45,936 bases of DNA, from contig JAUYMU010000007.1 of the NCBI GenBank assembly GCA_030698405.1, positions 1 to 45,936 of the forward strand, given 5' to 3'. The translations under genes and the position numbers were made by a program. The notes under the pieces are model-generated. The model was not told the DNA's origin and did no database searches. It worked only from the letters and a program-made list of their open reading frames with translations. Source of the DNA: Bacteroidota bacterium (lineage in GTDB: Bacteria; Bacteroidota; Bacteroidia; Bacteroidales; Prolixibacteraceae). This document shows, in pieces, positions 1 through 7,862 of this stretch; positions within the stretch are counted from its first letter, which is position 1, and each line of letters starts with the position of its first letter.

Positions 1-1173
1 GTTTGGGTTTATAGCAAACATGCACATAAATCGTTCGAGCATCAAAGTGTTGTTATACAATGTTTTATAATCGGACATTGAGAATGGTTTATCCCCTTTA
101 CCTTTGGTGGCAAACCAGTCTTGTTTTGCCAGATTTACTGCTGTTAGTGCTGCATTGAAGTGAAAATCCAATTTATTTTTACTCCTTGCCTGGCAGTTAT
201 TCAGACCAGTAAACTGTTTCGCATCACGATATAGAAATTCGATTTGGAAACGTGCTTGATAATAACGAACAATTTTTTCTCCGTCTTGCTTCAAATCAGT
301 AGAGAAAAATAATTTTCTTGCAGTCTCTTTTCCGTCTTTGTAAAAGATCGCAATAGCCAATTTGATGTCCATTTTGAATGCCTTAGAATAAACAACTAAT
401 GAGTAGATTGTAATCTCCTCGTTAGACAGGTCCAATGAAAATCTATTGGGATTAAAGTTGTAAGCATCAACCAAACCATCATATTTCTTTGGAGCTCCCT
501 TTTTGCCCGTTCTCTCACCTGTATATTTGTACATCAATACACTGTCATCTCTTAAACGGCTAATGAAATAAAAACCGGCTGTTATTACTTCTTTAACAAA
601 TGGTCTCTTGGAGAAATAGGCATCGGCTACCATGTATTTTGAAAAAGTTTTAAACTGTTCTGCATTTTCAGCTACAAGACTTGCATAGTGAGCCAATAGG
701 TTCAATCCCTTTTCAGCCAGTTCAACGGCAGATGGTGTTTGCCAGGCCCTCAAATGCAATGCGGTGTTATTGATAATATCAACCACAGCAAAACCACATA
801 TATCCAAACCCCATTTTGCTGCACCGGCTACGCCAGACCAATATCGACCTCTGCCATAAGTTGATTTTCCTGCCTTGGGAATATAACTTGGATCAAACGC
901 GATAATCCTTTCATTGGAAACTACTCGATTGATCAACTGTTTATTAAAGGCGAAAAAGTCAAATATGGACTCGAATTGATTCCTGAACGTCTGTTCACAA
1001 AGAGGACTGAATCGTCCAAGCTGCAAAAAATTAATTCTACCTTTGATGCTCAGAATATGCCAAAGAACGCAAATGATAAAGTCTTTACGAGACTTATTCA
1101 GATCATTGAAAATTTTGTTTTCTAATATATTGACAATTAGATGTTTAACTGAATTACCGACCTTAGGAATCAT
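1..1173 (-). CDS. IS4-family DDE transposase, 3' end cut by window edge
   Basis: Reading the minus strand from the ATG at 1173 gives an open frame that runs off the left edge, about 391 residues. It is a cut-and-paste DDE transposase. The visible catalytic landmarks are a first Asp in AFDPSY, a second in VADAYF, and a Glu in YYQARFQIEFLYRDAKQF. The last matches the IS4 signature Y-(2)-R-(3)-E-(6)-K exactly. The frame has no stops, so the copy looks intact as far as it can be seen. The right end of the element must lie between the ATG and about 1265, where the truncated exported gene begins. I could not identify the terminal inverted repeat because the left end is outside the window. The exact IS4 subgroup is uncertain. 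Confidence 0.85.
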   Translation of the reverse strand, partial: MIPKVGNSVKHLIVNILENKIFNDLNKSRKDFIICVLWHILSIKGRINFLQLGRFSPLCEQTFRNQFESIFDFFAFNKQLINRVVSNERIIAFDPSYIPKAGKSTYGRGRYWSGVAGAAKWGLDICGFAVVDIINNTALHLRAWQTPSAVELAEKGLNLLAHYASLVAENAEQFKTFSKYMVADAYFSKRPFVKEVITAGFYFISRLRDDSVLMYKYTGERTGKKGAPKKYDGLVDAYNFNPNRFSLDLSNEEITIYSLVVYSKAFKMDIKLAIAIFYKDGKETARKLFFSTDLKQDGEKIVRYYQARFQIEFLYRDAKQFTGLNNCQARSKNKLDFHFNAALTAVNLAKQDWFATKGKGDKPFSMSDYKTLYNNTLMLERFMCMFAINPN

Positions 1174-1269
1174 AAATAAAAAGAATTACGGAATAATCTT
1201 TTAAATTACTGATTTCTAAGGTCTTATGCAAATTATTCCATGCTTATTTTTCGTTTATTTTATTGACAG

Positions 1270-1392
1270 TCAAATATTTACACTAAAATTTACCGAACCA
1301 TTGTTAAAATAAAACATACCGTAAATGCCAGTTTGGCAAAAAGAGCTACTGAACGCAGTTACAAACAGAATAGCAACGATTATTTTTTTCAT
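1270..1392 (-). pseudogene. signal-peptide stump of an exported protein
   Basis: A 40-codon minus-strand frame starts MKKIIVAILFVTAFSSSFCQ, a textbook signal peptide with a basic start, a hydrophobic core and a small-residue cleavage region. It ends only about 20 residues later, on the side where the IS lies. The likely reading is that an exported or outer-membrane protein gene lost its body when the transposon inserted or when a deletion followed. It could instead be a very small intact secreted peptide, since no family can be recognised from what remains. Confidence 0.5.
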
Positions 1393-1659
1393 GGTCGAGC
1401 TGTTAATCCCCCTATTCCCTGAGGGGTAAGTTTAAAAAAAAGCGTGGAACTATGCTTATATGAGGTTGAAGAACAGCCAGAATAAAAGGCTACGCTTTAA
1501 TATTATATTGGGTAAATATAATTCTATTTTTCGACATGAATAATTATTCCAATGTAAGATTTTATACTCTTCTGGAATAGCCCTGAAGGTAAGAAATTTA
1601 AGGGAAAATGGGTTGCTGATGTTGTAATGGAAAAGGAATCAAAAGATCAATGTGCAAAA
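1393..1659. other. gene-poor region between signal-peptide stump and higBA
   Basis: No convincing gene is present. Imperfect inverted repeats include CCCCT/AGGGG near 1408-1426 and AAAGCGT/ACGCTTT near 1440-1500. A frame with no start codon around 1558-1685 reads like coding sequence for about 40 residues and could be gene debris, but I cannot name a source. Confidence 0.3.
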
Positions 1660-1691
1660 GTTACCAGATATGGTAACTTTTTTTAACTTTG
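1660..1691 (+). promoter_or_regulatory. higBA operator and promoter
   Basis: An 18-bp palindrome with arms GTTACCA and TGGTAAC around a 4-bp centre spans 1660-1677. A Bacteroidota -7 box, TAACTTTG, follows at 1684-1691. The toxin ATG is only 6 nt past the box, so the transcript would have almost no leader. The palindrome sits where the -33 region would be, which fits autorepression by the HigA antitoxin. No clear -33 TTG is visible. Confidence 0.55.
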
Positions 1692-1697
1692 CAGAGT

Positions 1698-2009
1698 ATG
1701 AGAATCATCAAAGAGAAGACATTAAATGAGTTTTGTAAGCTAGCTAAATACAAACAAGCTGAAGGTTCAGTCAGATCTTGGATTTATGAAGTGAGATACT
1801 CAGATTGGAACAATGCCAGGGAATTGAAGTTGAAATACGCCAGTGCCAGTATTTTGAATTCAAAGAGGGTGGTTTTCAACATAAAAGGGAATGAATACAG
1901 ATTGATTGTGGATATTGAATTTAAACTCAAAATGGTATTTATTGTGTGGTTCGGAACTCACACGGAATATGATAAGATTGATGCTAAAACGATTAGTTAT
2001 GAAGACTAA
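1698..2009 (+). CDS. higB: HigB-type mRNA interferase toxin
   Basis: 103 residues of the HigB/RelE-like toxin family, a ribosome-dependent mRNA endonuclease. The family pattern is clear: VRSWIYEVRYSDW near the N-terminus, RVVFNIKGNEYRLIV in the middle, and VWFGTHTEYDKIDA near the C-terminus. I chose the ATG at 1698 over an in-frame TTG at 1689 because family members begin with MRII-like residues. The end overlaps the antitoxin start by 11 nt, so the two are translationally coupled. Toxin-before-antitoxin is the usual hig order. Confidence 0.88.
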   Translation: MRIIKEKTLNEFCKLAKYKQAEGSVRSWIYEVRYSDWNNARELKLKYASASILNSKRVVFNIKGNEYRLIVDIEFKLKMVFIVWFGTHTEYDKIDAKTISYED

Positions 2010-2463
2010 AATAATTAAAACAGAACGGGAGTATAACGAAGCTTGCGCCCGTATTTATAGCCTTATAAATAGTTCGGAGAATCCCATTGAACCCAATAGT
2101 TCTGAAGGGGAAGAATTGGAACTTTTATCAATGCTTGTTGAAAAATATGAACAAGAATCGTATTCTGCAGAAGCTCCCAATCCGATTGAGGCAATTCGTT
2201 TTCGAATGGAACAAATGAACCTTAAACAATCAGATATTGCACCTTTGTTTGGCGGTAAGACAAGAGTTTCGGAAGTTTTGAATAACAAAAGACCTTTGTC
2301 TTTAAAGATGATTACCTTATTGCATGAGTATCTCGGAATACCTTATGAATCCCTGATTAGTGGAGAGAATGAAAATAAACTGGAACCGAAAAACCGCCGG
2401 AAACTTTTAAATGTGCCTTCAATAAGCAAATACTTGTCCATTAATAATGCTGAAGCGGTTTGA
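1999..2463 (+). CDS. higA: HigA-type antitoxin, XRE HTH
   Basis: 154 residues from the ATG at 1999; an upstream in-frame ATG at 1906 lies inside higB and is rejected. The N-terminal half is acidic, the part that would wrap the toxin. A helix-turn-helix follows at roughly residues 66-110 (IRFRMEQMNLKQSDIAPLFG, then GKTRVSEVLNNKRPLSLKM). It should neutralise HigB and repress the pair through the upstream palindrome. The C-terminal tail after the HTH is short and of unknown role. Confidence 0.85.
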   Translation: MKTKIIKTEREYNEACARIYSLINSSENPIEPNSSEGEELELLSMLVEKYEQESYSAEAPNPIEAIRFRMEQMNLKQSDIAPLFGGKTRVSEVLNNKRPLSLKMITLLHEYLGIPYESLISGENENKLEPKNRRKLLNVPSISKYLSINNAEAV

Positions 2464-2560
2464 CAGATTCAATCTTTAAAAACATTTGAGATTTCTTCAA
2501 AGACATAAAATTTTTCACATCTTCATCTTTCACCAGTCGCTTATCTCGCTTTGATGTTTC

Positions 2561-2662
2561 TGGAAAAATGAACTATGTTTTTTTTCGAGCGTTTCGGCCA
2601 TTTCGAGAGTGCTCCCTTTTGCGGGCCAAATGCATAAGTTGCTTCAGAAGATCCTAATAGAC
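2561..2662 (-). pseudogene. decayed fragment of a glycerate kinase gene
   Basis: About 95 bases match, by eye at roughly 85 percent, the stretch 12190-12285 inside the intact glycerate kinase gene of this window, in the same orientation. On the minus strand it reads ATYAFGPQKGA, then shifts frame by a 1-base loss, then resumes as MAETLEK. A T-run (8 versus 7) gives a second shift. The encoded differences (YAFGPQKG versus YVYGPQKG) suggest debris of a separate paralogue rather than a recent copy. No other part of the gene is recognisable around it. Confidence 0.75.
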
Positions 2663-2722
2663 AGTCAGTTGTATTACTGCAAATCAGATAAATAACTAAA
2701 TCCTGAACGAAGTATTGTAATT

Positions 2723-2757
2723 ATTAAGTTGCACTTAATTAATTAAGCGTATGTTTG
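2723..2757 (+). promoter_or_regulatory. operator and promoter of the XRE-cupin regulator gene
   Basis: A perfect palindrome ATTAAGT-TGC-ACTTAAT spans 2723-2739, overlapping a second one, CTTAATTAATTAAG, at 2734-2747. A -33-like TTG (2729-2731) lies 18 nt before a -7 box TATGTTTG (2750-2757). The palindrome therefore covers the -33 element, as expected for autorepression. A near copy of the first palindrome lies before the downstream operon at 3351. Confidence 0.6.
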
Positions 2758-2776
2758 CACGAAAATATTGTAATTT

Positions 2777-3328
2777 ATGAATCGAATAGGAGAAAGAATA
2801 AAAAAGAAAAGGGAGCTTCTTAACCTTCAACTTAATGAACTTGCTGAAAAAGTTGGCATTAGCTCAAGTGCCCTATCGCAAATTGAAAAATCCAAATCAT
2901 TTCCTTCTATTTTAACCTTAAAATCGATCGCAGAGAACCTTCATACTACAGTTGGTGAGTTGGTTGATGAAAATGAATCATTAGGAAATAACCCGGTTGT
3001 TTGCAAAAAGGATATTAAATACATCGACCAAAACAAATCGGGCACAATTATTTATCTTTTATCGAATCATGATACAAATAAACAGATGGATACTTATTTA
3101 GTACGTTTCGCTAAAACATCTGGTATTGAAGGTTTTTTCACCCATGCGCATGGGCAAATTTTTTGTCATGTGCTTTCGGGCGAAATACGGTTCGATTTGG
3201 AAGGGAAAAGTTACCTTCTCAAACAAGGTGACAATATATACTTTAATGCCAAGGCAACGCATGATGCGATCAATAATCATGATGGCATCAGTGAACTTCT
3301 TTGGATACAATCGCCCCCAAATTTTTAA
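2777..3328 (+). CDS. XRE-family regulator with C-terminal cupin domain
   Basis: 183 residues in two domains. Residues 1-65 form a lambda-repressor-like helix-turn-helix (GERIKKKRELLNLQLNELAEKVGISS, then ALSQIEKSKSFPS). Residues about 105-180 form a small cupin barrel with HAHGQIFCHVLSGEIRF and GDNIYFNAKATHDAIN. Regulators of this build (PuuR/SutR type) bind a small ligand in the cupin and control nearby metabolic genes. Here the neighbours are an aminotransferase, MDH and a PEPCK-like protein, so the ligand may be an amino or dicarboxylic acid; that is inference. It is likely autoregulated through the palindrome at 2723. Confidence 0.85.
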   Translation: MNRIGERIKKKRELLNLQLNELAEKVGISSSALSQIEKSKSFPSILTLKSIAENLHTTVGELVDENESLGNNPVVCKKDIKYIDQNKSGTIIYLLSNHDTNKQMDTYLVRFAKTSGIEGFFTHAHGQIFCHVLSGEIRFDLEGKSYLLKQGDNIYFNAKATHDAINNHDGISELLWIQSPPNF

Positions 3329-3350
3329 ATCGTTAACTTTTCCTTTGAAA

Positions 3351-3393
3351 ATTAAGTAATACTTCATAAATTAAGTTGTAAGGTTTATATTTG
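3351..3393 (+). promoter_or_regulatory. operator and promoter of the aminotransferase-mdh-DUF4914 operon
   Basis: ATTAAGT-AAT-ACTTCAT at 3351-3367 repeats the palindrome found before the regulator gene with one arm mismatch. A further half-site TTAAGT lies at 3371-3376. A -7 box TATATTTG follows at 3386-3393; the -33 element is not clear. The operator lies just upstream of the -7 box, so the XRE-cupin protein probably controls this operon directly. Confidence 0.55.
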
Positions 3394-3456
3394 CCATCAG
3401 AAGAATAATACATGGAAAAACATCCTGAAATATAAATGTATAAATAAAATATAACT

Positions 3457-4749
3457 ATGGATAATCAAGCTTTTTCATTAAACAACACCATCGAAAAATT
3501 AAATTCAAATGTTTTAGAAATGCTCTCGGAGCGTGGTAAAAACATATTTTTTCCAAAACTTGGCATTTTAGCACAATCGGCTCAGGCAAAAGGGAAGGCT
3601 ATAAATGCAACAATCGGTGAGGCAGTGGAAGATGATGGAACATCAATGCACCTTCCGGAGTTTGACGCTTTGGTAAATATGCCAACTGCAAATATTTTTC
3701 CTTATGCACCCAGTTTCGGCAAACCTGAATTTCGTGCACTTTGGAAGGAATCTATCTATCGCAAAAATCCCTCACTTAAGGACACTGTGATAAGCAACCC
3801 AATTGCTACCAATGGTCTTACCCATGGCATAAGCATGGCGGGATATCTATTTACAAACGAAGGAGATACGGTTTTGCTTTCGAACCACTATTGGGAAAAC
3901 TACAACCTTATTTTAGAAAACAGTTACGGCGCTAAAGTTTCAACTTTCGAACTTTTTGAAAACGGAGGATTTAACGTATCCGATTTCTCAAAAAAACTCA
4001 ACGAAATTAGAGGAGAAAAAATTATCACGCTACTTAATTTCCCTAACAACCCAGCCGGATACACGCCTTTGATTGCTGAAATTAAAGCCATTGTAGCCGA
4101 AATTAAAAAAGTGGCCGACAAGGGTAAAAAGGTAGTTGTTATTATCGACGATGCTTATTTTGGTCTGGTTTACGAAGAAAATGTTTTTACTGAATCGATT
4201 TTTGTAGAATTGGCCAACCTTTCAGAAAATGTATTGGCTGTAAAACTCGACGGGCCAACAAAAGAAGATTACGTTTGGGGTTTTCGGGTAGGTTTTATTA
4301 CTTATGCGATTAAAGGTGGTAATGCTGAGCTTTATGACGCGCTCGAAAATAAGACAGCGGGAGCGGTGCGTGGAAACATATCAAATATTAGCCAATTGTC
4401 GCAATCGCTATTGTACAAAGTATATTCAGCGCCAACCTACGCGGAGTCGAAAAAGCAGAAATTTGAAATTCTAAAAAATCGTTATCAGATTCTACGTACA
4501 GAACTTTCGAATCCCGATTACGCAGAATATTTCACTCCGCTTCCTTTTAATTCAGGCTATTTTATGTGTATTGAATTGAAAAAGGGATTGGTGGCAGAAG
4601 AAATTCGCAAGCACCTGCTCGAAAATTACAGTACTGGTGTAATTGTGCTTGGCAATGTTATTCGCTTGGCTTTTTCGGCAGTACCTCAATCAAAATTACC
4701 CGAATTGGTTGAAAATATCTACAAGGCTTGTGCTGATTTAGACAAATAG
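3457..4749 (+). CDS. PLP-dependent aspartate-aminotransferase-like enzyme
   Basis: 430 residues, fold-type I class I/II aminotransferase. The visible landmarks are NFPNNPAGYTP (Asn contacting the cofactor), IIDDAYFGL (Asp to the pyridine nitrogen), LDGPTKEDYVWGFRVGF with Lys269 as the likely Schiff-base lysine, and NVIRLAFSA with the arginine that usually binds the substrate carboxylate. First gene of an operon with mdh (31-nt gap) and the DUF4914 gene (9-nt gap). The context suggests it produces or consumes oxaloacetate from aspartate. Its exact substrate cannot be read from sequence, and it is more divergent than ordinary AspC. Confidence 0.75.
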   Translation: MDNQAFSLNNTIEKLNSNVLEMLSERGKNIFFPKLGILAQSAQAKGKAINATIGEAVEDDGTSMHLPEFDALVNMPTANIFPYAPSFGKPEFRALWKESIYRKNPSLKDTVISNPIATNGLTHGISMAGYLFTNEGDTVLLSNHYWENYNLILENSYGAKVSTFELFENGGFNVSDFSKKLNEIRGEKIITLLNFPNNPAGYTPLIAEIKAIVAEIKKVADKGKKVVVIIDDAYFGLVYEENVFTESIFVELANLSENVLAVKLDGPTKEDYVWGFRVGFITYAIKGGNAELYDALENKTAGAVRGNISNISQLSQSLLYKVYSAPTYAESKKQKFEILKNRYQILRTELSNPDYAEYFTPLPFNSGYFMCIELKKGLVAEEIRKHLLENYSTGVIVLGNVIRLAFSAVPQSKLPELVENIYKACADLDK

Positions 4750-4780
4750 AACATAGTAAAAACTCAATAAATTACAAACG

Positions 4781-5719
4781 ATGAAAATTACAGTAGTAGG
4801 AGCAGGAAATGTTGGCGCAACTTGTGCAAATGTAATGGCACAAAAAGAATTGGCCAGTGAAATAGTTTTACTCGACATCAAAGAAGGTTTTGCCGAAGGT
4901 AAAGCTCTTGACATTATGCAAACAGCAACCTTGTTAGGGTTTGATACCCGTGTAACAGGTGTTACTGCCGATTACAGCAAAACCGCTGGTTCGGAAGTTG
5001 TTGTGGTAACCTCTGGCATACCGCGAAAACCAGGAATGACACGTGAAGATTTGATTGGTATAAATGCCGGAATTGTGAAAGATGTTGCACAAAATATTTT
5101 GAAATATTCTCCGAACGCGATCATTGTTGTAATCAGCAATCCGATGGATACCATGACATACTTAACATTGAAAATTACCGGATTGCCTAAAAATCGGGTA
5201 ATAGGGATGGGCGGGATTCTTGACAGCTCACGTTTTAAATGTTATTTGAGTCAGGCATTGAATGTACCTGCAACTGATTTGCAGGGTACAGTAATTGGCG
5301 GACATGGTGATACAACGATGATACCTCTTGCTCGTTTTGCTACTTACAATGGCATTCCGGTAGATTCCTTACTCGATGGAGAAACAGTAAAGAAAGTTAT
5401 TGCCGACACGATGGTTGGAGGCGCAACACTTACCGGTCTTCTCGGAACATCTGCATGGTATGCTCCGGGCGCTGCCGGTGCTGCACTTGTTGAATCCATT
5501 GTTCGCGACGAAAAGAAAGTATTTCCATGTTGTGTGTCGCTTGATGGCGAATATGGCCAAAGCGATATATGTATTGGCGTGCCTGTTGTAATTGGCAAAG
5601 ATGGTATTGAAAAAATTGTTGATTATAAACTAAATACTGAAGAACAAGCTGCTTTTGATAAAAGTGCAGATGCAGTGCGTAATATGAATGGAGTTTTAAA
5701 AGAATTGAATATTTTATAA
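4781..5719 (+). CDS. mdh: malate dehydrogenase
   Basis: 312 residues, the usual length of the LDH-like MDH family, which interconverts malate and oxaloacetate with NAD. The Rossmann start is VVGAGNVGATCA, followed by the acidic NAD-ribose contact LLDIKEG. Next come TSGIPRKPGMTREDL (substrate-loop arginine), ISNPMDTMTYL, GMGGILDSSRFK and the catalytic His in IGGHGDTTMIPL. The Arg in the mobile-loop segment supports MDH over lactate dehydrogenase. It is placed between a transaminase and a PEPCK-like gene, unlike the stand-alone mdh of many relatives. Confidence 0.93.
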   Translation: MKITVVGAGNVGATCANVMAQKELASEIVLLDIKEGFAEGKALDIMQTATLLGFDTRVTGVTADYSKTAGSEVVVVTSGIPRKPGMTREDLIGINAGIVKDVAQNILKYSPNAIIVVISNPMDTMTYLTLKITGLPKNRVIGMGGILDSSRFKCYLSQALNVPATDLQGTVIGGHGDTTMIPLARFATYNGIPVDSLLDGETVKKVIADTMVGGATLTGLLGTSAWYAPGAAGAALVESIVRDEKKVFPCCVSLDGEYGQSDICIGVPVVIGKDGIEKIVDYKLNTEEQAAFDKSADAVRNMNGVLKELNIL

Positions 5720-5728
5720 AATAACAAT

Positions 5729-7651
5729 ATGAGCGATTTATTTAAATCACTTGAAAAAAAGAGGATTAGCCTACCCGATGATGTAATTGTGATTTTAAGT
5801 GGTTGCAAAACATTTAGCACCTTCGATACGGTTAGGCAATTGGCTACTGCGGCAGTTGGTGGAGACAACAATTGTTTTGAGGTAAAATACGATATCCCCG
5901 GAAAAGGTGAAGTTTCTGAAGCGATTATACACAAAGTAACAAACGGAATTTCGGCCAATTATACCGAAGCGTATATGCGGCGGAGAGACCCGGATACGAT
6001 GGCTATTGCAGACAATTTGCCCAGCGACAAGGAACGCTTTTCTGATAAGTTTGGGTACGATTTTGACGTTCTCAGAAAGGAAACCATCCATTGGCTTCAA
6101 TCGCAGGAATTAGCTGTATTCTTTTATTTCGCCGGAAATGATTCTATTGGGTCGGGCGGTATTGCCATTGCACCAGCCAATGCAGGATTTTTTGCAATGG
6201 GACTTTCGATGCTTCAACGCATTATCCCTGTAAAGGATTTACCAGTTGATTTTTCGATTGATTCTGTAATTTATGTTGCGCCTACTTTTCGACACACGCA
6301 CTTCAATGGTAAACAGATCGTTGTTCATAAACGTTCAGAAGGGTTGCACGAAATTTTTTCATACAATTTGTATCCCGGGCCAAGTGCAAAAAAAGGATTG
6401 TACGGAGCTCTTTTAACCAAAGGTGAAAAAGAAGGCTGGATAACTGCGCATTGCTCAACAGTACAGGTTGTTAGCCCGTATGATAATATCACAACTTTTA
6501 TGCACGAAGGTGCAAGTGGTGGCGGTAAGAGCGAAATGCTTCAAAATATCGTGAGGGAACCAAATGGACAGGTACAAATTGGTGAAAATATATTTACAGG
6601 TGAAAAGCGATTAATAAACTTCCCACTGTTCTGTTCTTTCAATCCGGTAACAGATGATATGGCTTTGTGCCATCCAACCATTCAAAGAAACAACGGAAAA
6701 TTGACGGTGCTAGATGCCGAAAATGGTTGGTTTATTCGGGTTGATAGTATTACCGACTATGGCGACGATCCTTTTCTTGAAAAGCTTACCATAAAACCCA
6801 CAGAGCCGCTTTTGTTTCTGAATATAAAATCCAATCCCGATTGCACCGCTCTTATTTGGGATCATACCGAAGATAGCCCCGGAAAAAGTTGCCCAAACCC
6901 AAGGGTAATTGTACCAAGGGATATTGTGCCAAATATTGTGAGTAAACCGGTTACTGTAGATATTAGAAGCTTTGGTGTACGCACTCCGCCTTGCACAAAA
7001 GAAAAACCAACCTATGGCATTGTTGGCTTATTTCATATTTTACCACCGGCATTGGCCTGGTTATGGAGACTTGTTTCTCCAAGAGGTCATGCCAATCCAA
7101 GTATTGTCGACGGTGGTGGAATGGGAAGCGAAGGAGTTGGCTCTTATTGGCCTTTTGCAACCGGAAAAATGGTTACACATGCCAATTTATTGCTCGACCA
7201 AATCATTCAAACACCGCGCATGAGATATACCCTTACGCCTAACCAGCACATTGGTGCATGGAAAGTTGGTTTTAAACCTCAGTTACTAATGCGCGAATAC
7301 CTTACCAGAAGGGGAAATGCAAAACTCAGAAGCGACCAATACCAATATGCCCGTTGTCCATTGTTAGGGTTTGAGTTGAATTATCTTACCATTGAAGGAG
7401 CAAAAATTCCTTCGCGGTTTCTTCAGGTTCACAAACAAGTTGAAGTAGAAACCTCGGGTTATGATGCAGGTGCGGAAATATTGTATGACTTCTTTAAAGC
7501 TGAATTGCCCAAATATTTGACACCAGAATTATCGGCAACAGGCAGGCGAATTATTGAAGCTTGTTTGGCTGGTGCAAGTGTTGAAGATTATTTAGCCATT
7601 ATCCCGATGGATTACCAATATTCATTTTTAACATCCGGCGACAATGAATAA
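5729..7651 (+). CDS. DUF4914-type P-loop protein, PEP-carboxykinase-like
   Basis: 640 residues, which I recognise as the DUF4914 type, a family without assigned function. A Walker-A-like loop GASGGGKS lies at residues 261-268, after TTFMHE. About 40 residues later come FNPVTDDMALCH and then VLDAENGWFIRVDSI. The spacing recalls the P-loop, the acidic metal-binding motif and the following strand of PEP carboxykinases and HPr kinase. No classic ATP-PEPCK signature (GLSGTGKTTL) is present. It sits 9 nt after mdh and an aminotransferase, so conversion of oxaloacetate to PEP is a reasonable but unproven role. The protein has no signal peptide or membrane segment. Confidence 0.6.
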   Translation: MSDLFKSLEKKRISLPDDVIVILSGCKTFSTFDTVRQLATAAVGGDNNCFEVKYDIPGKGEVSEAIIHKVTNGISANYTEAYMRRRDPDTMAIADNLPSDKERFSDKFGYDFDVLRKETIHWLQSQELAVFFYFAGNDSIGSGGIAIAPANAGFFAMGLSMLQRIIPVKDLPVDFSIDSVIYVAPTFRHTHFNGKQIVVHKRSEGLHEIFSYNLYPGPSAKKGLYGALLTKGEKEGWITAHCSTVQVVSPYDNITTFMHEGASGGGKSEMLQNIVREPNGQVQIGENIFTGEKRLINFPLFCSFNPVTDDMALCHPTIQRNNGKLTVLDAENGWFIRVDSITDYGDDPFLEKLTIKPTEPLLFLNIKSNPDCTALIWDHTEDSPGKSCPNPRVIVPRDIVPNIVSKPVTVDIRSFGVRTPPCTKEKPTYGIVGLFHILPPALAWLWRLVSPRGHANPSIVDGGGMGSEGVGSYWPFATGKMVTHANLLLDQIIQTPRMRYTLTPNQHIGAWKVGFKPQLLMREYLTRRGNAKLRSDQYQYARCPLLGFELNYLTIEGAKIPSRFLQVHKQVEVETSGYDAGAEILYDFFKAELPKYLTPELSATGRRIIEACLAGASVEDYLAIIPMDYQYSFLTSGDNE

Positions 7652-7690
7652 AGTTGATAAGAGGTTGTTGAAAGCATAAATGATCTAACT

Positions 7691-7725
7691 AAAACTGTCA
7701 AGTACTAAGTGCTTGACAGTTTTTT
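7691..7725 (+). terminator. intrinsic terminator of the mdh-DUF4914 operon
   Basis: A strong hairpin with arms CTGTCAAGTAC and GTGCTTGACAG (one internal wobble) and a 4-base loop is followed by a T-run. It lies 40 nt after the operon's last stop codon and cleanly separates it from the purine genes. Confidence 0.85.
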
Positions 7726-7767
7726 GTATTAAGTATGTAGTAAAGAATGATACAGTTAAAAAAATCA

Positions 7768-7779
7768 CTTACGCGTAAG
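7768..7779. promoter_or_regulatory. candidate operator before the purK-purE locus
   Basis: A perfect 12-bp palindrome, CTTACGCGTAAG, lies 84 nt before the purK start codon in an otherwise AT-rich gap. It is a plausible regulator site for the purine operon. No promoter boxes are clear near it. Confidence 0.35.
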
Positions 7780-7862
7780 GATCTCGAAAAAGAATTCTAA
7801 TAAGAATACTTAGTGCATGAAGCACAAATTTGAACTAGATTCTGAAATGGGAATAAACAAAA

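Noticed and set aside
3098-3367. Minus-strand frame of 89 residues opposite the XRE-cupin gene
   Set aside because: Overlaps a clear regulator gene completely and shows no domain.
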